Source: an uncultured Prevotella sp.
GTDB taxonomy: Bacteria > Bacteroidota > Bacteroidia > Bacteroidales > Bacteroidaceae
NCBI GenBank assembly: GCA_905234265.1
Contig: CAJOHJ010000004.1
Span: 173,893-237,892 of the forward strand
Reading direction: 5' to 3'
Length of the DNA: 64,000 nucleotides
Under the pieces are notes generated by a model. It did not search any database, was not told the DNA's origin, and was given only the letters and a program-made list of their open reading frames with translations. Positions 36,111 to 44,098 of this stretch are shown here, piece after piece (position 1 is the first letter of the stretch; the number at the start of each line of letters is the position of its first letter). A program made the position numbers and the translations under genes.

Positions 36111-36152
36111 GCAGCCTCACCGCAGGCGCCGCAGGACGGCGGACGTAATAAC

Positions 36153-36199
36153 AGAAGCAGGATGCAGCTTTTACAGCGCATCCTGCTTCTTCTTTTTTT
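36153..36199 (+). terminator. mdh terminator
   Basis: Stem AGAAGCAGGATGC / GCATCCTGCTTCT with a 12-nt loop followed by TCTTTTTTT, 42 bp after the mdh stop. Confidence 0.88.
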
Positions 36200-36323
36200 A
36201 TCTCACTGAGATAATTTTGTAACATGCAGAGATAATTTCGTAACATGCAGAGATAATTTCGTAACATGCAGAGATAATTTCGTAACTCGCAGAGATAATT
36301 TCGTAACTCGCAGAGATTGCAGA
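36200..36323. repeat. Clearest 21-bp CATGCAGAG-family array (five units)
   Basis: Five direct 21-bp units start at 36219, 36240, 36261, 36282 and 36303: three with AACATGCAGAG and two with AACTCGCAGAG, all joined by ATAATTTCGT. They are preceded by a TCTCACTGAGAT palindrome. The array lies between the convergent mdh and pnp terminators in a 325-bp gap with no gene. Confidence 0.95.
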
Positions 36324-36335
36324 GTTACCTGTCAA

Positions 36336-36381
36336 GGACAAAAACAAAGGACGCGCCAGTGCCGCAGTGGCAGGCGCGTCC
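36336..36381 (-). terminator. pnp terminator
   Basis: Stem GGACGCGCC / GGCGCGTCC with a 15-nt loop that can itself pair, followed on the minus strand by TTTGTTTTTG. 55 bp past the pnp stop. Confidence 0.8.
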
Positions 36382-36409
36382 TCGCAGAATATTTTCCTTA
36401 CTCGCCGTG

Positions 36410-36451
36410 GAGTATTAGAATTCCATCTTTGAGTATTAGAAATCCATCTTG
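36410..36451. repeat. 21-bp tandem duplication over the pnp stop codon
   Basis: GAGTATTAGAA-(T/A)-TCCATCTT occurs at 36410 and 36431, exactly 21 bp apart, with 19 of 21 bases equal. The inner copy carries the pnp stop; the outer copy repeats the last codons plus a second in-frame stop. Confidence 0.92.
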
Positions 36452-38763
36452 TCCAGCTCGTCGCTGAAGTCCTTTGGCTCGCTGGACGGCTCGTGGTACT
36501 CCTCGGTGCGCTCGCGGCGCTCGCCACGCTCAGGGCGCGGACGGCGCTCACCACGCTCGGGACGGTCGCCACGCTCAGGACGCGGACGACGCTCGCCACG
36601 GTCGCGGCGGGCAGGACGCTCCTGATAGCCTTCGGGCTTATCGATGAGTACACGGTGAGAGAGCTTGAACTTACCGGTCTTCGGGTCTATCTCAAGCAGC
36701 TTGACCTGTATCTTGTCGCCCTCCTTGATGCCGGCTTCCTCGACGGTTTCGAGGCGCTTCCAGTCAATCTCGCTGATGTGCAGCAGACCGTCCTTGCCAG
36801 GCATGAACTCCACGAAGCAGCCATAAGGCATGATGGAGCGCACTGTGCCTTCGTAGACCTCGCCAATCTCTGGTATTGCAACGATGGCGCGAATCTTGGC
36901 AATGGCTGCGTCGATGCTGGCCTTGTCGGGAGCAGAGACCTGAACCTTGCCGACACCGTCGATTTCGTCGATGGTAATCGTGGCGCCGGTGTCTTCCTGC
37001 ATCTGCTGGATAATCTTTCCGCCCGGGCCGATGACGGCACCGATGAACTCCTTCGGAATGTCGAAGGCCTCGATGCGCGGCACCTGTGGCTTCAGCTCTG
37101 CACGCGGCTCGCTGATGGTAGAGGTGATGCAGCCGAGAATATGCTCGCGGCCGGCCTTGGCCTGCATGAGGGCCTTCTCAAGGATGTCGAACGACAGGCC
37201 GTCGCACTTGATGTCCATCTGGGTGGCTGTCAGACCGTCCTTGGTGCCGGTGGTCTTGAAGTCCATGTCGCCCAAGTGGTCCTCGTCGCCGAGAATGTCG
37301 CTGAGTACTGCATACTTGTCCTCGCCGGGGTTCTTGATGAGTCCCATGGCAATGCCCGAGACGGGCTTCTTCATGGGGACGCCGGCGTCCATCAGTGCCA
37401 GCGTGCCGGCGCAGACGGTAGCCATCGACGATGAGCCGTTAGACTCCAGAATCTGGCTGACTACGCGCACGGTGTAGGGGAAATCCTCAGGAATCTGGCC
37501 CTTCAGTCCGCGCCATGCCAGATGGCCGTGGCCGATTTCACGACGGCCTACGCCGCGCTGTGCCTTGGCCTCGCCGGTGCAGAACGGTGGGAAGTTATAG
37601 TGCAGCAGGAAGCGCATGTAGCTCTTGTCCAGCACGTCGTCGACGAGCTTCTCGTCGAGCTTTGTACCCAGTGTGACGGTGGTCAGCGACTGTGTCTCGC
37701 CGCGCGTGAAGATTGAGCTTCCGTGAGGCATGGGCAGCGGGCTGACCTCGCACCAGATGGGGCGTATCTCGTCGGTCTTGCGGCCGTCGAGGCGGATGCC
37801 CTCGTCGAGGATGCAGCGGCGCATGGCATCGCGCTCTACGTCGTGGTAGTAGCGGTCCATCATGGCGTTCTTCTCCTCAATCTCGTCCTCGCTGAGCTCA
37901 GTGTGCTCGGCAGCATACTTCTCCTTGAAGTCTGCGAGTATCTTCTCGAAGGCCTCTGCACGTGCGTGCTTCTCGAGTGCCTGCTTGGTGACGTCGTATG
38001 CAGGCTGGTAGAGCTCCTTGTTCATGCGCTCGCGCAGCTCTTCGTCGTTCACCTCGTGGTCGTACTCGCGCTTCACGTCCTTGCCAAGCTCCTTGGAAAG
38101 CTCTGCCTGCAGCTCGCACATAGGCTTGATGGCCTCCATGGCAGCCTTGAGGGCGCCCAGCAGGTCCTGCTCGGAGACTTCCTTCATCTCGCCTTCCACC
38201 ATCATGATGTTCTCTGCCGAGGCACCGACCATGATGTCCATGTCGGCCTGCTTCATCTGGGCGAAGGTGGGGTTGATGACGTACTGGCCGTCAACACGTG
38301 CCACGCGAACCTCGCTGATAGGACACTCGAAGGGAATATCGCTGCATGCCAGCGCAGCCGATGCTGCAAAACCTGCCAAAGCATCGGGCTGGTCAACACC
38401 GTCGGCGCTGAGCAGCATTACGTTGACAAATACTTCTGCATGATAATTGGAGGGGAACAGCGGACGGAGCACACGGTCGACCAGACGGCTCGTCAGGATT
38501 TCGTTGTCCGAGGCCTTGCCCTCGCGCTTGGTGAATCCGCCGGGGAAACGACCTGCGGCGGCGTACTGCTCTCTGTAGTCTACCTGCAGAGGCATGAAAT
38601 CGGTGCCGGGAACTGCATCTTTTGCGGCACAAACAGTAGCCAGCAGCACGGTGTTGTTCATGCGCAGCATGACGCTGCCGTCGGCCTGCTTTGCCACTTT
38701 CCCGGTTTCAATGGTGATGGTTCTGCCATCAGCCAACTGAATGGTTTTCGTAATTACGTTCAT
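36436..38763 (-). CDS. pnp: Polyribonucleotide nucleotidyltransferase (PNPase)
   Basis: 775-aa 3'-5' phosphorolytic exoribonuclease. Two RNase PH domains (about 1-230 and 320-560; FFRKGT-like [20 protein letters not shown] and [13 protein letters not shown]), KH domain (about 575-640; [13 protein letters not shown]) and S1 domain (about 645-715; [18 protein letters not shown]). A long Arg/Glu/Pro tail then follows with the 14-residue repeat [12 protein letters not shown](D/E)R, absent in E. coli PNPase and likely RNA-binding. The start [13 protein letters not shown] is chosen over a 20-codon extension that runs into the promoter. Confidence 0.96.
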   Translation of the reverse strand: MNVITKTIQLADGRTITIETGKVAKQADGSVMLRMNNTVLLATVCAAKDAVPGTDFMPLQVDYREQYAAAGRFPGGFTKREGKASDNEILTSRLVDRVLRPLFPSNYHAEVFVNVMLLSADGVDQPDALAGFAASAALACSDIPFECPISEVRVARVDGQYVINPTFAQMKQADMDIMVGASAENIMMVEGEMKEVSEQDLLGALKAAMEAIKPMCELQAELSKELGKDVKREYDHEVNDEELRERMNKELYQPAYDVTKQALEKHARAEAFEKILADFKEKYAAEHTELSEDEIEEKNAMMDRYYHDVERDAMRRCILDEGIRLDGRKTDEIRPIWCEVSPLPMPHGSSIFTRGETQSLTTVTLGTKLDEKLVDDVLDKSYMRFLLHYNFPPFCTGEAKAQRGVGRREIGHGHLAWRGLKGQIPEDFPYTVRVVSQILESNGSSSMATVCAGTLALMDAGVPMKKPVSGIAMGLIKNPGEDKYAVLSDILGDEDHLGDMDFKTTGTKDGLTATQMDIKCDGLSFDILEKALMQAKAGREHILGCITSTISEPRAELKPQVPRIEAFDIPKEFIGAVIGPGGKIIQQMQEDTGATITIDEIDGVGKVQVSAPDKASIDAAIAKIRAIVAIPEIGEVYEGTVRSIMPYGCFVEFMPGKDGLLHISEIDWKRLETVEEAGIKEGDKIQVKLLEIDPKTGKFKLSHRVLIDKPEGYQERPARRDRGERRPRPERGDRPERGERRPRPERGERRERTEEYHEPSSEPKDFSDELDKMDF

Positions 38764-38820
38764 CTTGTATAAAACATCTAAAAAAATAAATCTCTGTGGT
38801 TTTTCAACAAAAAAACCGCG

Positions 38821-38852
38821 CAAAGGTACTCATATTTAACAGGATAAGCAAA
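38821..38852 (-). promoter_or_regulatory. pnp promoter
   Basis: On the minus strand TTTG, a 20-bp spacer, TACCTTTG, about 58 bp upstream of the pnp start. Confidence 0.7.
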
Positions 38853-39011
38853 AAACCACACTCAGAATTATTGTTTTTTATGAATTTCGCCCTGTTTCCA
38901 AACTGTCCAGCAATAATACGAAGCAACACATAGACTGTTCTGTATGGACAAAAATCATCAAATTATATCAGTAAGAAATTCCGCCACAGGCTGCACGGCA
39001 CTGCTGAAAGG

Positions 39012-39055
39012 CTTCGCAAAAGTGTGCATTTTGTGGTTTGCAAACTTTTGCGAAG
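39012..39055. terminator. 12-bp inverted repeat upstream of the small HTH membrane protein gene
   Basis: CTTCGCAAAAGT / ACTTTTGCGAAG, a perfect 12-bp inverted repeat around a 20-nt loop, followed on the plus strand by TCTTTTTC. It could be a terminator or an operator. The 354-bp gap 38764-39117 otherwise holds only the pnp promoter and a TAACTTTG box at 39087 for the next gene. Confidence 0.5.
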
Positions 39056-39117
39056 TCTTTTTCTTGGCCGCATCGGCAAATTTCTTTAACTTTGCCTCAG
39101 AAAAAACATTCCTTGCT

Positions 39118-39627
39118 ATGATCTTCACCGACCGCGAATGGTTCCTGCTGGCAATATGCAGCGTCTTCTACGTTACATTGTTCATCCTTGTGGTAGAATA
39201 CAGCCGCCGCAAGATACAGCTGCTGCAGAGCCGGCTGGACCACATACACGACATGCAGAAGCTGGCCGTCATGGAGCAGAAAGGCCGCGACATGAACGAG
39301 ATATTCACGGCGTCTGTCTACTTGCGCATAAAGAAATACCTGGCCGAAGGAAAAAGCATGGCCGATGCCGACTGGACGGAACTGGCAGACACGGTAAACA
39401 AGATTTACTGCGGTTTCAACGAGAAAATCTACAGCCTCTGCCGCCTCAGCGAACAGGATTTCCACGTGAGCCTGCTGATAAAAATACGACTGCAGCCGAA
39501 AGACATCGCCACGCTTACGGCTCACTCCAAGGAGAGCATAGCATCAACCCGCAGCAGGCTCTACCAGAAAGTCTTCGGCAAGAAAGGCTCCACCCGCGAC
39601 TGGGACGACTTCATCCTATCAATATAA
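39118..39627 (+). CDS. Small membrane-anchored helix-turn-helix protein
   Basis: About 169 aa from the ATG behind the TAACTTTG box at 39087; a 58-codon upstream extension crosses that box and is rejected. One membrane helix (about 8-30, WFLLAICSVFYVTLFILVV), a short coiled coil (SRRKIQLLQSRLDHIHDM), and a C-terminal LuxR-like HTH (LLIKIRLQPKDIATLTAHSKESIASTRSRLYQKVF). The last part matches the C-termini of Bacteroidetes TPR/HTH membrane regulators, but here the TPR or sensor part is missing. It is probably a transcription regulator; the target is unknown. Confidence 0.7.
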   Translation: MIFTDREWFLLAICSVFYVTLFILVVEYSRRKIQLLQSRLDHIHDMQKLAVMEQKGRDMNEIFTASVYLRIKKYLAEGKSMADADWTELADTVNKIYCGFNEKIYSLCRLSEQDFHVSLLIKIRLQPKDIATLTAHSKESIASTRSRLYQKVFGKKGSTRDWDDFILSI

Positions 39628-39681
39628 GAAACAATCCTGTCAGTATAGGAAATAACCTTCTCAATATAAGAAATAATCTAA
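39619..39681. repeat. Three 21-bp units over the stop codon of the small HTH gene
   Basis: Units start at 39619, 39640 and 39661, sharing TCA(A/G)TATA(A/G)GAAA(C/T)AA. The first unit contains the stop codon (39625-39627). No other gene lies in the 79-bp gap to nfeD. Confidence 0.92.
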
Positions 39682-39706
39682 TGTAGGACATAAAACCGTA
39701 ACGATT

Positions 39707-40150
39707 ATGATAGACTATTTAATTCACAACATGTGGCAGGTGTGGGCCACGGTGGCCGTGCTCTGCCTTATCCTGGAACTGTCGTCGGGCGACTTCTTCA
39801 TCATCTGCTTCTCCATCGGCGCCGTGTTTGCCGTCGTCAGCGCAGCCATAGGGCTGAGCGTCTACTGGCAGCTGGCAGTGTTCGCCCTCTTCTCGCTGCT
39901 GAGCATTTTCTTCGTCCGTCCGGTGGCACTGCGCTACCTGCACAAGAACGAGCCTAACCGCGCCTCCAACGCCGACGCACTGCTGGGACGCACGGGACGC
40001 GTGAAGGAGGAGATAAAGGCCGATGGCACGGGCTACGTCCAGATAGACGGCGACCTCTGGAAGGCTGTTGCAACAACGGACATACCAGTCGACACTACCG
40101 TCCGCGTCACCGGACGCGAAAGCACCATCATCACCGTGGAAAGGATGTAA
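39707..40150 (+). CDS. NfeD-family membrane protein (short form)
   Basis: 147 aa. Three to four hydrophobic helices (about 8-85, including VWATVAVLCLILELSSGDFF) precede a C-terminal OB-fold domain (about 95-147; GRTGRVKEEIKADGTGYVQIDGDLWKAV). It lacks the ClpP-like protease domain of long NfeD proteins, so it is the NfeD1b/YbbK-partner type. Such proteins work with SPFH/stomatin proteins, and one follows 96 bp downstream. Confidence 0.9.
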   Translation: MIDYLIHNMWQVWATVAVLCLILELSSGDFFIICFSIGAVFAVVSAAIGLSVYWQLAVFALFSLLSIFFVRPVALRYLHKNEPNRASNADALLGRTGRVKEEIKADGTGYVQIDGDLWKAVATTDIPVDTTVRVTGRESTIITVERM

Positions 40151-40246
40151 GCCTCAGATGTGAGTGAAAAAAACTGTAAAAGTTGAGCTTGCGAAACTTA
40201 AAACAGTAAACAGTATTAATCAATAAACAGTAAATTAATCAGAATT

Positions 40247-41200
40247 ATGGACATTATGACTATCGTACTTGCCGTTATCATCTTACTGGTGGTAATCCTG
40301 GCCAAGAAGGCCCTTGTAATCATTCCGCAGTCGGAAACGAAAATCATCGAGCGTCTGGGACGCTACTATGCAACACTCAACCCGGGCATCAACATCATCA
40401 TTCCCTTCATCGACCGCGCCAAGGACATCGTCGTGCTGGTGAGAGGCCGCTACGCCTACTCCAACAGCATCGACCTCCGCGAACAGGTCTACGACTTCCC
40501 ATCGCAGAACGTCATCACCAAGGACAACATCCAGATGGAAATCAACGCCCTGCTCTACTTCCAGATAGTAGACCCCTTCAAGGCCGTGTATGAAATCTCA
40601 AACCTGCCCAACGCCATTGAGAAATTGACGCAGACCACGCTGCGTAACATCATCGGCGAGCTGGAATTGGACGAGACGCTGACGTCGCGCGACACCATCA
40701 ACACCAAGCTGCGCGCAGTCCTCGACGACGCTACCGACAAGTGGGGCGTCAAGGTGAACCGCGTCGAGCTGCAGGACATCATTCCGCCGGCAACGGTGCT
40801 GAACGCCATGGAGAAGCAGATGCAGGCCGAGCGCAACAAGCGCGCCCAGATACTGACCTCCGAAGGCGAGAAAGCCGCCGAAATCCTGGCCTCCGAGGGT
40901 GAGAAGACGGCCATCGTCAACAAGGCCGAGGCTGCCAAGCAGCAGGCCATCCTCCACGCCGAAGGCGAGGCGCAGGCGCGCATCCGCAAGGCTGAGGCCG
41001 AGGCAAAGGCCATCGAGCTGATAACAGAGGCCGTGGGCAAGTCTACCAACCCTGCCAACTACCTGCTGGCGCAGAAGTACATCCAGATGATGCAGGAACT
41101 GGCACAGGGCGACAAGACGAAGACCGTCTACCTGCCCTACGAGGCCACCAACCTGCTGGGCAGCATCGGCGGCATCAAAGACCTCTTCAAGGCTGAGTGA
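40247..41200 (+). CDS. SPFH/Band 7 protein (stomatin/QmcA-like)
   Basis: 317 aa. An N-terminal membrane helix (about 4-22), the SPFH domain (about 22-190; IIPQSETKIIERLGRYYATLNPGINIIIPFID), then an Ala/Glu-rich coiled coil (about 190-260; EGEKAAEILASEGEKTAIVNKAEAAKQQ) and a C-terminal helix. Forms membrane microdomain scaffolds; together with NfeD upstream it makes the classic stomatin-NfeD pair. Exact role unknown. Confidence 0.93.
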   Translation: MDIMTIVLAVIILLVVILAKKALVIIPQSETKIIERLGRYYATLNPGINIIIPFIDRAKDIVVLVRGRYAYSNSIDLREQVYDFPSQNVITKDNIQMEINALLYFQIVDPFKAVYEISNLPNAIEKLTQTTLRNIIGELELDETLTSRDTINTKLRAVLDDATDKWGVKVNRVELQDIIPPATVLNAMEKQMQAERNKRAQILTSEGEKAAEILASEGEKTAIVNKAEAAKQQAILHAEGEAQARIRKAEAEAKAIELITEAVGKSTNPANYLLAQKYIQMMQELAQGDKTKTVYLPYEATNLLGSIGGIKDLFKAE

Positions 41201-41312
41201 ACAGGACTACGGCAGTGCCGTATTTGCACACTCCAGTTTGCAATCTGCACCTATTAATAATAAATAAGGTTAAAAACTTTGCGCTCACGGCGCTTCTCTC
41301 TGCGCTTTTTAG

Positions 41313-41320
41313 TAATTTTG
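41313..41320 (+). promoter_or_regulatory. eno -7 box
   Basis: TAATTTTG, 54 bp before the eno ATG. Confidence 0.55.
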
Positions 41321-41328
41321 CAGGCTGA

Positions 41329-42681
<1,353 letters not shown>

Positions 42682-42730
42682 GCCTCAGCGCTTCGCTACA
42701 GAAGACCTGAAGACAAGAATATTTGAAAAC

Positions 42731-42775
42731 GGGGTGATGGCACGCTCAAGTGCTGTCACCCCGATTTCTTTTTCA
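42731..42775 (+). terminator. eno terminator
   Basis: Stem GGGGTGATGGCAC / GTGCTGTCACCCC with a 6-nt loop followed by ATTTCTTTTTC, 49 bp after the stop. Confidence 0.88.
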
Positions 42776-42784
42776 GAGCCGTCT

Positions 42785-42897
42785 CCGTAACATGCAGAGA
42801 TAAAAAAATATCTCCGTAAGATATTTTCGTAACATGCAGAGATAAAAAATTATCTTCGTAAGATAATTTCGTAACATGCAGAGATAATTTCGTAACT
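42785..42897. repeat. 21-bp CATGCAGAG-family array downstream of eno
   Basis: Three AACATGCAGAGATAA cores, one AACTCAGCA end variant, and two palindromes (ATATCTCCGTAAGATAT-like and ATTATCTTCGTAAGATAAT-like), in the same orientation as the other large arrays. It starts 10 bp after the eno terminator. Confidence 0.88.
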
Positions 42898-42961
42898 CAG
42901 CATCCCACGATTGACCTACGTCAATTTAGAGGCGCAAATTTGCAAAAAAATGCCGCAACCG

Positions 42962-42993
42962 TTTGTTGTGTGCGGCCACAATTCGTAATTTTG
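42962..42993 (+). promoter_or_regulatory. Strong promoter of the 43.0-43.3 kb short transcript
   Basis: TTTG, a 20-bp spacer, TAATTTTG: one of the best matches to the Bacteroidetes consensus in the window, yet no normal gene follows it. Confidence 0.8.
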
Positions 42994-42999
42994 CAGCGT

Positions 43000-43275
43000 C
43001 AAAAGGAACAAAAGAGATTGTTCAGGATAACAAAAGACAGAAAAAAGGATAACAAAAAGTTTTGGGATAACAAAGAAAGGGTATTAGATTATGATTATTT
43101 TCAATTACGTAGTTGTTTCGCTCGCAAGCAAGGCGATTCACATGATTAAGCACTAAGAGAAAAGGGTTAGTAAACGCCGGGAGCCTCGCTCCCGACAAGT
43201 TTTAAGGAAAGCAAAGCTGTTTAAGGATAAAAAAGTTGCTCTGCAAGAGGCCAAGGCCCCTTGCAGAGTTTTTTT
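43000..43275 (+). ncRNA. Candidate small RNA or microprotein transcript (about 275 nt)
   Basis: Bounded by a strong promoter (42962) and a rho-independent terminator (43239). The 5' third has three GGATAACAAA blocks (43025, 43047, 43065). A 21-codon ORF (43091-43156, MIIFNYVVVSLASKAIHMIKH) follows, hydrophobic with a basic end. Then comes a GGGAGC-CTC-GCTCCC hairpin (about 43179) and a fourth GGATAA block (43225). It does not match 6S, RNase P, SRP or tmRNA motifs that I know. It may be a regulatory RNA, a leader peptide unit or a membrane microprotein gene. No large ORF is present in 42682-43356. Confidence 0.6.
43239..43275 (+). terminator. Terminator of the short transcript
   Basis: Stem CTCTGCAAGAGGCC / GGCCCCTTGCAGAG (one mismatch) followed by seven T. 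Confidence 0.85.
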
Positions 43276-43286
43276 GCTGCTGGCGG

Positions 43287-43370
43287 CAACAGCCTGTTCC
43301 ACGATGGCAGCAGTCTATTCCCCGATGGCAACAGCCTGTTCCACGATGGCAGCAGTCTATTCCCCGATGG
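43287..43370. repeat. Four 21-bp units over the stop codon of the LOG-family gene
   Basis: Units start at 43287, 43308, 43329 and 43350. Units 1 and 3 are identical, units 2 and 4 are identical, and all four share CA(A/G)CAG(C/T)CT(A/G)TTCC. The gene's stop (43357-43359) sits in unit 4, and unit 2 holds a copy of it. This suggests a 21-bp duplication followed by a 42-bp duplication. Confidence 0.95.
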
Positions 43371-43890
43371 CAGCGGCCAGTTCCTCCAGCGTGGTCACCA
43401 CTCTGATGGCGTCGCGCCAGTGGCCGCGGATGACGCCGCGCTGCTCAAGGTCGTCGAGCATCTGGAGCAGGGAGTCCCAGAAGCCACACATATTATATAT
43501 TATAATAGGCTTCGAGTGATAGCCCAGCCCGGCAGAGGAGGCAACGGTGAACAGCTCGTCGAGAGTGCCTATGCCGCCGGGCAGCACCACGAAGGCATCG
43601 CTCTGCAGAACCATCAGGTCCTTGCGGTCGCTGAGCGTCTCGCAGGGAATGTGTACGTCAAGGTATGGACTCAGCTTGCCACGCTGCTCGATGACGTGCG
43701 GAACAACGCCCACCAGGCGGCCGCCGCCGTCGCGCGCAGCAAGGCTGACGGCATGCATCAGACCAGAGTCGTTGCCGCCGAAGACGATGGTGTGGCCATT
43801 GGCGGCAGCCCAGCGGCCCAGGGCTGACGTCTGAGCGACTATCTCACTGTCAAGACTGTCGTTGGCAGAACAGAAAACACATATTCTCAT
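43357..43890 (-). CDS. LOG-family Rossmann protein (TIGR00730; nucleoside 5'-monophosphate phosphoribohydrolase-like)
   Basis: 177 aa from MRICVFCSANDSLD; six extra upstream codons are possible but less likely. Seen: GRWAAANGHTIVFGGNDSGLM, the SDRKDLM segment and the family motif PGGIGTLDELF with the catalytic Glu. In plants and some bacteria this fold releases cytokinin bases from nucleotides; most bacterial members probably act on ordinary nucleotides. The 3' end carries a four-unit 21-bp repeat through the stop codon. Confidence 0.9.
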   Translation of the reverse strand: MRICVFCSANDSLDSEIVAQTSALGRWAAANGHTIVFGGNDSGLMHAVSLAARDGGGRLVGVVPHVIEQRGKLSPYLDVHIPCETLSDRKDLMVLQSDAFVVLPGGIGTLDELFTVASSAGLGYHSKPIIIYNMCGFWDSLLQMLDDLEQRGVIRGHWRDAIRVVTTLEELAAAIGE

Positions 43891-43997
43891 AGCTTTACGG
43901 TTTATCATGCTGCGAAGTTACGAAAAATCCCACTACACTGCAAGCAAAAGAACTCATAAGAACCATTTTCCGGCGTGCTTTTTTGGCCTAAACTTAA

Positions 43998-44005
43998 TAT
44001 ATTTG
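43998..44005 (+). promoter_or_regulatory. Dockerin/LRR gene -7 box
   Basis: TATATTTG, 94 bp before the ATG at 44099; no -33 TTTG at standard spacing. The leader is A-rich. Confidence 0.45.
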
Positions 44006-44098
44006 CACAAAGCAGCTACTTTGGCTGCTTAAAACGCGAAAAATGACTTCTAAAAGAAGCATGAAGCTAACTTAATTTATAAACTAAAACCTATTTGC

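Noticed and set aside
36200..36323. CRISPR array
   Set aside because: The 21-bp units are directly contiguous with no unique spacers, and no cas genes are nearby.
42940..43149. 69-residue ORF in the short transcript
   Set aside because: It begins upstream of the predicted transcription start, crosses the promoter and has no family-like features.
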